This document shows, piece after piece, positions 25,794 through 34,394 of a stretch of 38,611 nucleotides of DNA. The stretch covers positions 1-38,611 of the forward strand of contig JAJTID010000084.1 of assembly GCA_021300155.1 (NCBI GenBank). The letters are read 5' to 3'. The DNA is from Pirellula sp. (lineage in GTDB: Bacteria > Planctomycetota > Planctomycetia > Pirellulales > Pirellulaceae). Each line of letters starts with the position of its first letter. Position 1 is the stretch's first letter. Under the pieces are notes generated by a model, which was not told the DNA's origin, did no database searches, and worked only from the letters and a program-made list of their open reading frames with translations. The translations under genes and the position numbers were made by a program.

Positions 25794-25825
25794 AAAAAAG
25801 GACGGGGTGTTTCCCGTCCTTTTTC
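25794..25825 (-). terminator. Intrinsic terminator of the desaturase gene
   Basis: A 12-bp perfect stem (AAAAAGGACGGG with CCCGTCCTTTTT) encloses a six-base loop. On the minus strand it ends in a T-run, 34 nt after the desaturase stop codon. Because the stem itself carries A- and T-runs it could work in both directions. Confidence 0.9.
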
Positions 25826-25858
25826 ATATTGGTAGAGCAGCTTGCGAACCGTATGGAT

Positions 25859-26872
25859 CTAAGCGACTCTTCGCTCCGCGTGTTCCCGCTTCTTTTCTTC
25901 CATGCTAGAAACGTCAATGATGTTCTTGGCTAGTCCGACAAAGCGTAGAAACCGAATCACAGCATAGGTGGCGTCAAACTCCCACCACTTGTGTCCGTGT
26001 TGAGCCAATCGTGGATGAGCATGGTGATTGTTATGCCATCCCTCACCGTAAGCGATGATGGCAACCCACCAGTTGTTACGACTATCGTCTTTGGTCTCAT
26101 AGTTCTTGTATCCGAACATATGGGATGCGGAGTTCACAAACCAAGTCGTATGGAGTACAGCAACCATTCGAACACAAACTACCCACACGAGCCAGGACAG
26201 AGCGAGTTCGGTTCCACCTATCATATAACCAGCGCCAGTGATCAACGACCCAAACGCAATGTGGATCGGCAAGAACCATCGTTCGAGCATGACCAAGAAA
26301 GGTTGCTTTAACAGATCAGGCACCCATTTTTGTGCATAACCCTTTGGATCTCCATTGTCGGTTGTAAAGGCCAACCAAAACATGTGTGCCCACCATGGAC
26401 CTTCATGCGGCGAATGCGGATCCCCAGGCTGGTCGCTGTAAGCATGATGTTTGCGATGGTTTGCCGTCCAACTGATCGGTCCACCTTCACCAGCAAACGT
26501 ACCAAGCAATGATAGAAAATTCTGAAGCCAATTCGGAACCACAAGACCGGTATGGGTCAACAATCGATGGAACCCAAGGCAAATTCCGAGGCTACCTGTT
26601 ACCCAGTGCATGAATAGAGCCAGTCCAAGTCCCGACCAAGTGAAGGTCCATGGAGCAAACAACGCACCAATATGCAAAGCGATCAACCACGTTCCTGCAG
26701 CCCACTGCACATGGTAAACCTCAGGAACAGGCGACTGCTTTCCGCCCCCCTTCGGCTTTTGCGCAAAAGAGGTCATCTCTTCCATCTTCGGCTGAACGGT
26801 CGGAACTGCCGTCTGCGGATGGTGGTTCTTGATGGTAGAACCTGCTTCTTTTGCTTGGTTTGGGCCGATCAT
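25859..26872 (-). CDS. Membrane fatty-acid desaturase (delta-9 acyl-lipid/acyl-CoA type)
   Basis: This 337-residue integral membrane protein has the three histidine boxes that bind the di-iron centre: HRLLTH at about residue 102, HRKHH at about 139 and HNNHH at about 280. Between them are hydrophobic helices ('LALFMHWVTGSLGICLGF', 'WLVWVVCVRMVAVLH'). 'WTANHRKHHAYSDQPGDPHS' and 'NWWVAIIAYGEGWHNNHHAH' are classic for the delta-9 group. It inserts a cis double bond in acyl chains and so tunes membrane fluidity. The N-terminal 50 residues are polar, Pro-rich and not conserved. The gene is monocistronic, with a strong terminator just downstream. Confidence 0.95.
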   Translation of the reverse strand: MIGPNQAKEAGSTIKNHHPQTAVPTVQPKMEEMTSFAQKPKGGGKQSPVPEVYHVQWAAGTWLIALHIGALFAPWTFTWSGLGLALFMHWVTGSLGICLGFHRLLTHTGLVVPNWLQNFLSLLGTFAGEGGPISWTANHRKHHAYSDQPGDPHSPHEGPWWAHMFWLAFTTDNGDPKGYAQKWVPDLLKQPFLVMLERWFLPIHIAFGSLITGAGYMIGGTELALSWLVWVVCVRMVAVLHTTWFVNSASHMFGYKNYETKDDSRNNWWVAIIAYGEGWHNNHHAHPRLAQHGHKWWEFDATYAVIRFLRFVGLAKNIIDVSSMEEKKREHAERRVA

Positions 26873-27034
26873 TTCGGCGATCCTTTACGTTGGAGAGTCT
26901 AAGAATCTGAGCATCGTTCGAACGAAGCTCGCATCGAATTGTCTGAGAATAATAACGCTCAAAATGGAGGATGTATGTCCCGGCCCGGTTTCCACTGTGT
27001 CAAAGATATGTAAAACCTCGGGAACCGAGTCTTA

Positions 27035-27565
27035 CTAGAGACGGCGAATGTAATGGTTGTCTCCTAAACTCAACGCATGCCGCACATAGCCCCACCGGTG
27101 CATCAATCGCTCGCTTAGCCGATCCGAATACGCTTGGCAAACGATAGCAATCGATTTTCGACTGCGGGCGATTTCTTCTAGAACCTGCACGCCCAATAAT
27201 AAGGTTCGATAGCTAGTCTGATCACCGCTGGTCATATAGTGGACCGCCATAAAACCAGGCGTTCGCCACGGGAACGAGTAGAAAAATCGGCATTCTCCAT
27301 TGGATGCAGAAGGCTTTGTCTCATCGTTCGCGATATCCCATTGGCTCGCCCAACGAGGAAACCATCGACTCTGATGCGAAATACTACGGTCTGAGAAGAT
27401 GGACAACTGAGCGAATCGACTGGCAATTGTTCGCGACAAAAATTCTTCATTCGCTGATGAAGAAGGCTCCCACTTAGAAAGATGTATGTGTGAGAGCATC
27501 AAGCTAGGAAAGTACCAACTCCGCCGAACCAGAAGTCGGTCTTTTGGTAGGCCAGTCAAGCTCAT
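27035..27565 (-). CDS. GNAT-like protein of unknown substrate
   Basis: The 176-residue protein follows rpsT at 22 nt on the same strand. Its C-terminal third, 'LLLGVQVLEEIARSRKSIAI', 'VCQAYSDRLSERLMHRWGY' and 'VRHALSLGDNHYIRRL', has the helix-strand-helix layout of the acetyltransferase (GNAT) fold, including the 'N-x-R-x-x-x-x-x-x-R-x-G-Y' ending type. The acetyl-CoA loop (Q/R-x-x-G-x-G/A) is not clear, so catalysis is uncertain. The middle 'FYSFPWRTPGFMAVHY' looks like a buried strand pair. Its place behind the S20 gene hints at a translation- or cell-housekeeping-related role. Confidence 0.7.
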   Translation of the reverse strand: MSLTGLPKDRLLVRRSWYFPSLMLSHIHLSKWEPSSSANEEFLSRTIASRFAQLSIFSDRSISHQSRWFPRWASQWDIANDETKPSASNGECRFFYSFPWRTPGFMAVHYMTSGDQTSYRTLLLGVQVLEEIARSRKSIAIVCQAYSDRLSERLMHRWGYVRHALSLGDNHYIRRL

Positions 27566-27587
27566 AACGTTTCCAAAGGGAATCGTC

Positions 27588-27860
27588 TTAAGCTACGGAA
27601 GAAGCCTTCTTGATGTATGCACTCAAGCGACTCTTCGTTCGTGCTGCCTTATTGACGTGGATGATTCGCTTGGAAGCGGTTTGATCCAGCAATTTGCAGA
27701 GACTGCTATACTGTGTCTTTGCGTCATCAAAGTTCTTAGCAACAACTGCTTCTCGTAGCTTCTTGATCGCTGTCTTCATCTGGGACTTTGCCGAACGGTT
27801 ACGGCTACGTCGCTCTAGGGATTGTCGAAGTCGCTTCTTAGCGCTTTTGATATTCGGCAC
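27588..27860 (-). CDS. rpsT: 30S ribosomal protein S20
   Basis: Using the GTG at 27860 gives 90 residues and the expected N-terminus M-P-N-I-K-S-A-K-K-R; a GGAG about six bases before it supports this start over the longer open frame from 27881. The protein is basic and helical throughout ('KKRLRQSLERRSRNRSAKSQ', 'MKTAIKKLREAVVAKNF', 'IIHVNKAARTKSRLSAYIKK'), as S20 should be. S20 binds 16S rRNA in the body of the small subunit. A TTGACA-type promoter lies about 70-100 nt upstream. A small hairpin (GGAACC-AA-GGTTCC, 27874-27887) sits in the leader just before the ribosome site. The gene is the first of a pair with the GNAT-like gene. Confidence 0.97.
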   Translation of the reverse strand: MPNIKSAKKRLRQSLERRSRNRSAKSQMKTAIKKLREAVVAKNFDDAKTQYSSLCKLLDQTASKRIIHVNKAARTKSRLSAYIKKASSVA

Positions 27861-27926
27861 AGTACACTCCAACGGAACCAAGGTTCCTTGAATCGAAATA
27901 ACTAATACAACTGTCTCGGGTCAGTT

Positions 27927-27955
27927 ATCTTCGCAAGGAAACTCAATCTTGTCAA
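27927..27955 (-). promoter_or_regulatory. Probable rpsT promoter
   Basis: On the minus strand TTGACA (27955-27950) is followed after 17 bases by GAAGAT (27932-27927). The -35 box is perfect and the -10 weak. The position fits transcription of rpsT. Confidence 0.4.
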
Positions 27956-28052
27956 CTTGAACAGGAAGGAAACGGCGATTAGGTTTAGAGTAGTTGTAAA
28001 TCGCGCGAATTTGTTGTGCGCCTAGCAACCAGCTTTTCTAGTAGCGAGCAAT

Positions 28053-28250
28053 ATGAGCCTTTACGCAATTCTACCTTACTTTTGGCTGCTTCTCATGCTT
28101 GCGGCGATCCTTTCCGTCGTAATAGTGGCGGTTCGTGGACGGCCTAAAAAGGCGAAAGCGAAGGCAGCGACCGAAGCCCCGGTTGCCGATTCATTTGGGG
28201 AACCATCTTTGGATTTCGGGGATGAAGTGGCTCAAATGGAGAATCGTTAG
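28053..28250 (+). CDS. Small single-pass membrane protein upstream of lgt
   Basis: The 65-residue protein has one transmembrane helix at about residues 7-27 (ILPYFWLLLMLAAILSVVIV), then a basic Lys/Ala-rich stretch (RGRPKKAKAKAA) and an acidic tail (DSFGEPSLDFGDEVAQ). The basic stretch after the helix places the tail in the cytoplasm. I do not recognise a named family. It lies 58 nt before lgt on the same strand and probably shares its transcript, which suggests a role at the cytoplasmic membrane. The start ATG lacks a strong ribosome site, but length, composition and position support a real gene. Confidence 0.7.
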   Translation: MSLYAILPYFWLLLMLAAILSVVIVAVRGRPKKAKAKAATEAPVADSFGEPSLDFGDEVAQMENR

Positions 28251-28308
28251 TCTTCCATTAGCGGGATGTCACCTACCATTATTTGCGGGAATCCTCTACG
28301 TTTAGGGG

Positions 28309-29562
28309 ATGAGACAGACTCTTTTTTACATCCCACACGAGCTCCTCGGGTTCCCTGTTTTCGGACTCCTGAGCTGGGGCTCAGCCCTGTTGCTCCTATT
28401 CGCGTCAGTACAGATTGCCATCGCGGGCACGGCGGATAAACGGATTCAGTTGATTCAAACCAATGGGATGGTTTGGGCCGGCATACTGTTCGTGCTGACC
28501 TTTATCTTGCCTCGCATCGAAACACGGATTGAAGATTGGACGATCGGACTTCCAGTCCGGGGATACGGCGTGCTGTTGATGCTCGGTGTGATCTTCGGGG
28601 CGGCGGTGGGATTGAAGCGGAGTGAATCGAGGGGTATCTCAAAGGATGCTTTTTTTTCACTTGCAACCTGGGGAGTTGTCTCTGGGATTGCTGGTGCTCG
28701 ATTGTTTTATGTGATCCAGCATTGGGATACCTTGGAGGGCAGTTCTCTCTCGGAGAAATTATACGCGTCCCTTCAATTCACCGAAGGCGGACTGGTCGTC
28801 TATGGTGGTGTGATCGCAGGTTTGATTGCGACTGGCTTTTGGGCCTACCGTTTCAAGGTTTCACCGCTCAAGGTAGCAGATGCAGTAACTCCTGCTTTTT
28901 TTCTGGGACTTGCTTTCGGACGTATTGGATGTCTCCTCAATGGATGTTGCTACGGTGGCTTGTGCGACTCTTCGTTGCCGTCGATCTCTTTTCCTGCTGG
29001 TTCTGCGGTTTACAATGACCAATTGCTAAGTGGCCGTCTGGTGGGCTTGGTCGTGAAAGACGAACGTGTCATTAACGTTGAGAAAGATAGCTGGGCGGAC
29101 AAGAACCATATTCAACCGGGACAGACGATCACTCTCATGGAGCCTCGTCAAGTCGACGGTCCTACGCACGAGAATCCGCTAGCTTCACCCGAATTGGATC
29201 TGCTGTTGAAGATCGACGGCAAGACGTATCGGGCTCATCCGCTTCCGAACCGATCGTTGGGAGTACACCCATCACAAATCTACGCATCGTTCGGCGGACT
29301 GCTTTTGTTTCTGTGGACAGCATCTCTGTCCAATCTTATCAAGCGACAGGGGTTGATATTCGCGAGCGGGTTGATTGCTTACGGAGTCATTCGAATTCTG
29401 GAGGAGTACATTCGAGTGGACGAAGCAGGGCAGTTCGGGACCGATCTCAGCATCTCGCAGTGGATTAGTATCGGGGCCATTCTAGTCGGTGCGATGATAA
29501 TCGTTGCCAGCAACTGGCGATCCAAATTCGCGGCCGAGGTTGAGACTGCTGCAATGCGTTGA
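28309..29562 (+). CDS. lgt: Prolipoprotein diacylglyceryl transferase with an internal insertion
   Basis: The 417-residue protein is much longer than the usual 270-300. It has multiple transmembrane helices and the family motifs: 'LPVRGYGVLLMLGV', 'LVVYGGVIAGLIATGFWAYR', the signature 'GRIGCLLNGCCYGG', 'GVHPSQIYAS' and a final 'IRILEEYIRVDEAGQFGTDL'. Lgt moves diacylglyceryl from phosphatidylglycerol to the lipobox cysteine of pre-lipoproteins; clients in this window include the products at 3641-4108 and 23319-24008. Between the signature and HPSQ about 100 residues occur where about 40 are normal. The extra part ('VVKDERVINVEKDSWADKNH', 'IQPGQTITL') looks like a small soluble, PDZ-like domain in an external loop. 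The ATG is directly preceded by AGGGG, which is too close for ideal initiation. Confidence 0.93.
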   Translation: MRQTLFYIPHELLGFPVFGLLSWGSALLLLFASVQIAIAGTADKRIQLIQTNGMVWAGILFVLTFILPRIETRIEDWTIGLPVRGYGVLLMLGVIFGAAVGLKRSESRGISKDAFFSLATWGVVSGIAGARLFYVIQHWDTLEGSSLSEKLYASLQFTEGGLVVYGGVIAGLIATGFWAYRFKVSPLKVADAVTPAFFLGLAFGRIGCLLNGCCYGGLCDSSLPSISFPAGSAVYNDQLLSGRLVGLVVKDERVINVEKDSWADKNHIQPGQTITLMEPRQVDGPTHENPLASPELDLLLKIDGKTYRAHPLPNRSLGVHPSQIYASFGGLLLFLWTASLSNLIKRQGLIFASGLIAYGVIRILEEYIRVDEAGQFGTDLSISQWISIGAILVGAMIIVASNWRSKFAAEVETAAMR

Positions 29563-29678
29563 TTTCAATGCAAAACACTCCCTGCTCTTGGTAGCCAACC
29601 CATCATCGAGATCGACCCAACAGTCGACTATGCGTGCAAGCAAGTGATCGGCAATCCGTTGCTCCCGGAGATTACCAT

Positions 29679-31151
29679 CTAGTAGACTTCGATGGTCTTG
29701 ACCGCATGCGTTCCTTGGATCGATGCACCGTCGAGGCAACGCCATGCTCCCTCGATCAGTTGTTCGATGGCGAATGCTCGCGACGGACCGTTCACCATGG
29801 CAACGCCAGCAACAAGTGGTTCCACTTCCGTCATGGAGATCCCGTTTCCGGCGGCGCTGATCTTGGAAAAGGACTCTCGAATCCAAGTCGATAACTCGGC
29901 TCGATCCGCATCCACAAAAACCAATGCGAGTTCTTCGTTGTCAGTGGTGAATCCGCGTATGTCTGCGGTTTCGCTTTCGGCCATCATCGCATCGATGAAT
30001 CGAGACTGCCATCGACCGAGATCAACACCATCGGCAACCTGAGTGCTGGTCGCTTCCATTCGTTTGACAACAACCAAAGAGAAGATGGACTGATTCTTTT
30101 TGCATTGCTGCAGGAGTCGCTCGAGATTCTTTGCCAATTGTGGATCGCTCGAACTTCGGATCTCTGCGAGCCGATGATCTCGTATGGTTTTCGCTGGTGG
30201 AGTTTTCGCGCTCGTTGGTGCAGGTGTCCCACTAGATGGAATGGTCGATGGCTTACTTTCGGCAATGAAAGGGGCCGGTGAATCTGCATGGCTGATCGAA
30301 GATTCCACTTTGGGTGTCGTCGCGTTCTTTAGCTGTTCGGGAAATGATTCCCAATGATGGAGTACACGCTCCCAGGAAACAACACCGATTCGTAAGCTAG
30401 GCGGAACCGTGAGTCTGGTCGTCCGTTTCGTCAGTTGCAAGGAAATCGACCAGAGGCCTTTCTCAATCACTGCATCTTCTCTTTGCTTTGTGTTCCGTAA
30501 GCCTGCGTCCAGCGCTGGGTGCAGCGAACACCAGAAAGATTCGGAAAGACTCGTCAAACAAATTCGAAATGCTTTCTCTATCGTCTCTTGAGGTGCGATC
30601 TGTATGCGAGTGTCATGCTCCAGCCATTCATGAATCCCCTCACTCTCGAGCACTTTGCATAGCTGGGATAAGCATGCCACTCGCCGTAGCCAGTACATTG
30701 TCGTCTTCAGGGCTGGCTCCCAGTCCTCTGCGGCTGGCGCAATATAGACCGGCAACAATGCATGTAGTGTCAGTTGTTCAAAGCACTTTCGGTGGTCCCA
30801 TTGAGATTCGCGGAGCAACCAATCCAATGCCGTAACGACGCCTCGCAACGTCTGCTGATGCCGTTCGGATCGGATCGGCGTAGAGCTGTAGCTATGCCCT
30901 GCATGAGATCCCATGATCTCCGATAGATGATTGGTAGCTCCATCCAACAGAGTAAATTCACCTCGGAACGTCTCAGGATTGCTGAACCCTTCAATTACAT
31001 TCTGAGGAATCTGATTTTGCTTGATCAACTCCATCGCCATCGCTTGGGAACGCGACGCCGTATCGGATGGAATGTGCACGGCAGGAAACGTCGCAGTCGG
31101 AACGAAGGCCCCGGGAGCGGTAAAACCGGATGTTTGTAACGTAATAGTCAT
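29679..31151 (-). CDS. Protein with degenerate GGDEF-like C-terminal domain
   Basis: The 490-residue product (ATG at 31151; the frame is open to 31244) has no signal peptide. An N-terminal 270-residue helical region with 'TALDWLLRESQWDHRKCFEQ' is unrecognised. A Ser/Pro/Thr/Ala-rich linker spans about residues 290-340. The C-terminal 150 residues have the nucleotide-cyclase-like alternation 'FSLVVVKRMEATSTQVADGV', 'ELALVFVDADRAELSTWIRE', 'VEPLVAGVAMVNGPSRAFAI' and 'EGAWRCLDGASIQGTHAVKT', which resembles the GGDEF fold down to the late 'A-x-x-A-K' part. The G-G-D/E-E-F motif itself is missing, so no cyclase activity is expected. It might sense c-di-GMP or only hold the fold. It converges on lgt. 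Confidence 0.66.
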   Translation of the reverse strand: MTITLQTSGFTAPGAFVPTATFPAVHIPSDTASRSQAMAMELIKQNQIPQNVIEGFSNPETFRGEFTLLDGATNHLSEIMGSHAGHSYSSTPIRSERHQQTLRGVVTALDWLLRESQWDHRKCFEQLTLHALLPVYIAPAAEDWEPALKTTMYWLRRVACLSQLCKVLESEGIHEWLEHDTRIQIAPQETIEKAFRICLTSLSESFWCSLHPALDAGLRNTKQREDAVIEKGLWSISLQLTKRTTRLTVPPSLRIGVVSWERVLHHWESFPEQLKNATTPKVESSISHADSPAPFIAESKPSTIPSSGTPAPTSAKTPPAKTIRDHRLAEIRSSSDPQLAKNLERLLQQCKKNQSIFSLVVVKRMEATSTQVADGVDLGRWQSRFIDAMMAESETADIRGFTTDNEELALVFVDADRAELSTWIRESFSKISAAGNGISMTEVEPLVAGVAMVNGPSRAFAIEQLIEGAWRCLDGASIQGTHAVKTIEVY

Positions 31152-31310
31152 AAGTCGCCAAAAACCGAGCGCAGAAAACAAGGCCCTTTTGGGACTATAG
31201 GTTTTGCCAATGCCTCGGCCAATCGAACGAGCCAGATGGCCCATCGGAAACCCATTAGCATTACCGCCTATTCCGACGGTAGGGATTATGACGAAGAAGT
31301 CAGGCTTTCT

Positions 31311-31565
31311 CCAACCCGACGCGTGAGCGCGTGAGCGAGGGAGCGAGGGACGGAGAATCCAATAGAATCCCTCGCTTACGGACTCACGCTTTGACAGAGC
31401 CGACGAAAGTCAAAATAGGCCGGGACCGTAGGCTGGGACCATTGTCCCGGCCTGCAATAACTCCATGGAAAATCCATCCGCTCGGGACAATGGTCCCACG
31501 CTACAGGCAAAGCGGAACGTTTGTCGAATCCCTCGCTTACGCGCTTACGCTTCGGGTTGGGATTA
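31311..31565. repeat. Family A dispersed repeat split by another repeat, copies 3 and 4
   Basis: A left arm with CCAACCCGACGCGTGAGCG starts at 31311 and contains duplicated GCGTGAGC and GAGGGAGC units. A right arm with CGCTTACGCTTCGGGTTGGG ends near 31563. A second right-arm-like piece (TCCCTCGCTTACGGACTCAC) is at 31368-31387. Family B lies inside. No gene is seen in 31152-31639. Confidence 0.8.
31428..31504. repeat. Inverted repeat, family B, inside repeat A
   Basis: Two 22-bp arms with two mismatches (core GGGACCATTGTCCC on the left, GGGACAATGGTCCC on the right) flank a 32-bp centre with its own small hairpin (TCCATGGAAAATCCATC). It is an element with hairpin arms and no coding capacity. 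Confidence 0.9.
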
Positions 31566-31639
31566 TGACTGTGCCCCCAAGGCGAGCGAGCAGGCTGCAA
31601 ACCTTGGGGGGAAAAAGTGAAGCTCCCTAGACGTGTCCG

Positions 31640-33160
31640 CTACTCTTTGCCAACCGTAACACCAGGCCAGTCATCAGTGCGGAACGGCGTGAGTGGCAAT
31701 CCGTTCTTGCTGAATAGATTGCAAATCGGATTCTGCGCCCAAGCGTATCGAACCGCAATCGGTGCTGAAACGCTCGGTGAAGAAACTTCGATTCGGCCAT
31801 CGGGAAGTAGCTTGGCTGTTGCATTGAAGAACTTCTTGTCTTCACCTGCGATGGTGAAGCCACGGATTTCATTGACATCGAACGGACGCCAAGCAGGTCC
31901 GACGTGTTTGCATTTCACAAGGATCTTTCCGTCGACTTTTTCCATGGAATCATAGCGAGGGCTTTGATAGTCAATTTGTTTTCCATATTGATTCGCCAAC
32001 GCCCATCGCGCCAATCTTCGGCCTACATCTTCCTTGTTCATCGGATGGATATCCTTGCCTTCACCGATGTCGATAATGACCGCTTGGCCAGAGTTAGGTA
32101 CCACATCCATCGCCATGGTCTGTGCTTCGCGAAGTTCAGCCCAGTCGCTATCGGCTGGTTCTGTCTTCTCTGCTTGAAAGTCCGCCAGTTGGACCCAATA
32201 GAATGGAAAATCTCCCTGCCCCCATTCGTCGCGCCAGTTCTTGATCATGCGTGGAAACAATTTGCGATATTGGTACGCACGGCCCGCATTGGACTCTCCT
32301 TGATACCAAATTGCTCCTTTGATGCCGTAACCGAGGTGTGACTTGAGCACACCGTTGTAGATATTGCCTGGACGTGAATTTCCTTTCATGTTGTTCTTCA
32401 ATTGGTCCCGCTTCTTCAATTGCTCTGGGGTAAGGTCGGTCTTTGCGGCTAACGCTTCGTATTCCGACTCCGTTCCCTTCCAGCGAGCGATCAACTCGGG
32501 AAACTCAGCGGTGAGGATATCTCGATTCACCCAGGCTTCACAAGCGGATCCACCCCATGCGTTGTTGATCATTCCGATAGGAACGTCGGTCGACTGATGA
32601 ATTTGCTTTGCGAAGAAGTATCCGACCGCCGAAAAGTTTCCGACAGTCTCGGGGGAAGCGACCATCCATTTTCGATCGTCATGACTCCAAATTGGTTCTT
32701 GCGTTCCTACTTGAGGAAAGTTGATCATGCGAATCTTTGGATAGTTCGCGGAGAGCTTCTCAAGATCGGGGTCATTGGATGCATTGATAGTCCATTGCAT
32801 ATTGGACTGACCGGAACAAACCCACACCTCGCCCACCAAGATATCTTTGATTTCGACCGTGCTGGAACCTGCGACCTTCAATGTGTAGGGCCCACCGACG
32901 GGTAACGTTGGGATCTTGGTTGTCCAGTTCCCTTGCGGGTCTGCACTGCACTTTGCGCTCTTGTCCGCAATCGTGAGGGTGATTGATTCACCAGGGTTGC
33001 CTTTGCCCCAAATCTTGTTTTCTTGTCCTTGTTGCAGAACCATATGGTCGGAGAAAACGTTGGGCAGCTTTACTTCTGCATCAACGGGCTGGCAAAAGCC
33101 AACACCCATCACCGTAATGGGCAGTAACATCCAAGCATGAAAGGGAAGCCGTAACTTCAT
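31640..33160 (-). CDS. Secreted sialate O-acetylesterase-like protein
   Basis: The 506-residue protein has a signal peptide ending near 'CQPVDA'. A beta-sandwich of about 90 residues comes first ('LPNVFSDHMVLQQGQENKIW'), then an SGNH/SASA esterase domain. The nucleophile Ser is in 'VWVCSGQSNMQWTINAS'; 'IGMINNAWGGSACEAWVNRD' holds the oxyanion Gly and Asn, and 'IDIGEGKDIHPMNKEDVGRR' carries the Asp-x-x-His pair. Such enzymes remove O-acetyl groups from sialic acids or from acetylated plant and algal polysaccharides such as xylan; the latter is more likely here. AGGA lies eight bases upstream of the start. It is the last gene of the minus-strand run that starts with the isomerase at 37078. Confidence 0.94.
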   Translation of the reverse strand: MKLRLPFHAWMLLPITVMGVGFCQPVDAEVKLPNVFSDHMVLQQGQENKIWGKGNPGESITLTIADKSAKCSADPQGNWTTKIPTLPVGGPYTLKVAGSSTVEIKDILVGEVWVCSGQSNMQWTINASNDPDLEKLSANYPKIRMINFPQVGTQEPIWSHDDRKWMVASPETVGNFSAVGYFFAKQIHQSTDVPIGMINNAWGGSACEAWVNRDILTAEFPELIARWKGTESEYEALAAKTDLTPEQLKKRDQLKNNMKGNSRPGNIYNGVLKSHLGYGIKGAIWYQGESNAGRAYQYRKLFPRMIKNWRDEWGQGDFPFYWVQLADFQAEKTEPADSDWAELREAQTMAMDVVPNSGQAVIIDIGEGKDIHPMNKEDVGRRLARWALANQYGKQIDYQSPRYDSMEKVDGKILVKCKHVGPAWRPFDVNEIRGFTIAGEDKKFFNATAKLLPDGRIEVSSPSVSAPIAVRYAWAQNPICNLFSKNGLPLTPFRTDDWPGVTVGKE

Positions 33161-33203
33161 CGTGGGTTCCTTGCGGAGGAGGGGGAGGGAATAATCGAGA
33201 TGT

Positions 33204-34394
33204 CTAACTCGTGATCCCTATCATACTAACGATTTGTCGCCACGCCATCAGGTACACGAACGCTACGACAAATAGCGCTGTCATCGAGGACACCGAGGCG
33301 AACGTGGACTTCGGACCCAAGAACCACTTCCAAAGCCACGCGCCGTACAGCGACAATGGAATGACGAGGGCTACGGATTGCCAGCCCATGACACATCCAA
33401 CCAATAGGGATCCTTGAACCCATCGCGAGCCCGTCTCCTTTGGATACGGTTCTGCTGGCTCCTCACTTAGGAGGGCGGATCGCGCTCGGCATGGCAGAAA
33501 GTATTGGGAAAGAACCCCCAATACGCTCCCTGCAATAGCGCCGCATAAGATAGTAATGCCCGACGATTGTAAAGACGAAGGGTAATCTTTTTGTCCCTTG
33601 ATTCCCTCGAACCATCGTACAAACTCGTAATCGACTCGGAAAAGTCGGATGGCAACGATGCACACGACAATCGTCAACCATGCCCGCCAAGGAAACGGAT
33701 TGCGTTCCCAACACGAGATTGCCAACAACAACAAAGAAGCCAAGTAAAAGACATGGTGTAGATAGGCACCTATCAAATCCCACTTGGGATAAAAGACCGT
33801 ATAGATGATGCCAACGTACGAGTACCCTTTCCAATGAGGTAGATTCACACCGCCGCTAAACAACTCACGTGCCGCTAACAGTGTGAACAACAATCCAAAA
33901 ACCAACTCGATCCAAAGATACTTTGGAGATATCGGCAACCTGCAAGTCAAACATTTTCCTCGACACCACAACCAACCAAAGATAGGGGTATTCGCCAATC
34001 GGCTGATGTTCGTATTGCAATACGGACACTTCGATCCTCCAAAAACAATTCCCCTACCCGCCGGTAGTCGAGCAGCGAGTACATTGAAGAAGCTTCCAAT
34101 GCTGGCACCGAAATAAAAGAACCAGCACACAGCGAGAAACTGGCAAGTTCGAAACAGTTCGCGATTCGGGGAGGATAACTCCAGACTCGTACGCACCATC
34201 TTGCTATGCGATAATTGCTTCAACCTATCTTCAACAACAGGCATCACAAACACATACAATGCCCAACATGCGACGATGCAAAAAAAGGGAATCAATACCA
34301 GCCAAGGGATAGATAGCCGTTTTCTTCGCCTGACTCGTACTTGTCGGAAAACATAAGGATCCGCGTCGGACGCCAAACTGGGAATCTCGTTCAA
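33204..34394 (-). CDS. Prepilin-peptidase-like membrane protein, apparently without catalytic aspartates
   Basis: This 396-residue protein has about eight hydrophobic helices. Residues about 95-175 form the N-terminal prepilin-peptidase (DiS-P-DiS) domain: 'GASIGSFFNVLAARLPAGRG', the two Cys pairs C-P-Y-C and C-L-T-C, and 'LPISPKYLWIEL'. In A24 peptidases the C-terminal half carries one Asp in an early helix and one in G-x-G-D. Here the matching places appear to read 'LLLLAISCWERNPFPWR' and 'ETGSRWVQGSLLVG', with no Asp. So the fold remains, but peptidase activity is doubtful. The extra N-terminal 60 residues contain one more helix. Its start overlaps the end of the 561-residue gene (ATGA), implying coupled translation. 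The overlap and spacing suggest a shared operon with the downstream esterase. Confidence 0.84.
   Translation of the reverse strand: MNEIPSLASDADPYVFRQVRVRRRKRLSIPWLVLIPFFCIVACWALYVFVMPVVEDRLKQLSHSKMVRTSLELSSPNRELFRTCQFLAVCWFFYFGASIGSFFNVLAARLPAGRGIVFGGSKCPYCNTNISRLANTPIFGWLWCRGKCLTCRLPISPKYLWIELVFGLLFTLLAARELFSGGVNLPHWKGYSYVGIIYTVFYPKWDLIGAYLHHVFYLASLLLLAISCWERNPFPWRAWLTIVVCIVAIRLFRVDYEFVRWFEGIKGQKDYPSSLQSSGITILCGAIAGSVLGVLSQYFLPCRARSALLSEEPAEPYPKETGSRWVQGSLLVGCVMGWQSVALVIPLSLYGAWLWKWFLGPKSTFASVSSMTALFVVAFVYLMAWRQIVSMIGITS

Noticed and set aside
29482-29886. 134-residue minus-strand frame overlapping the end of lgt
   Set aside because: Cys/Arg-rich translation with no family features; it is a shadow of lgt and of the GGDEF-like gene.
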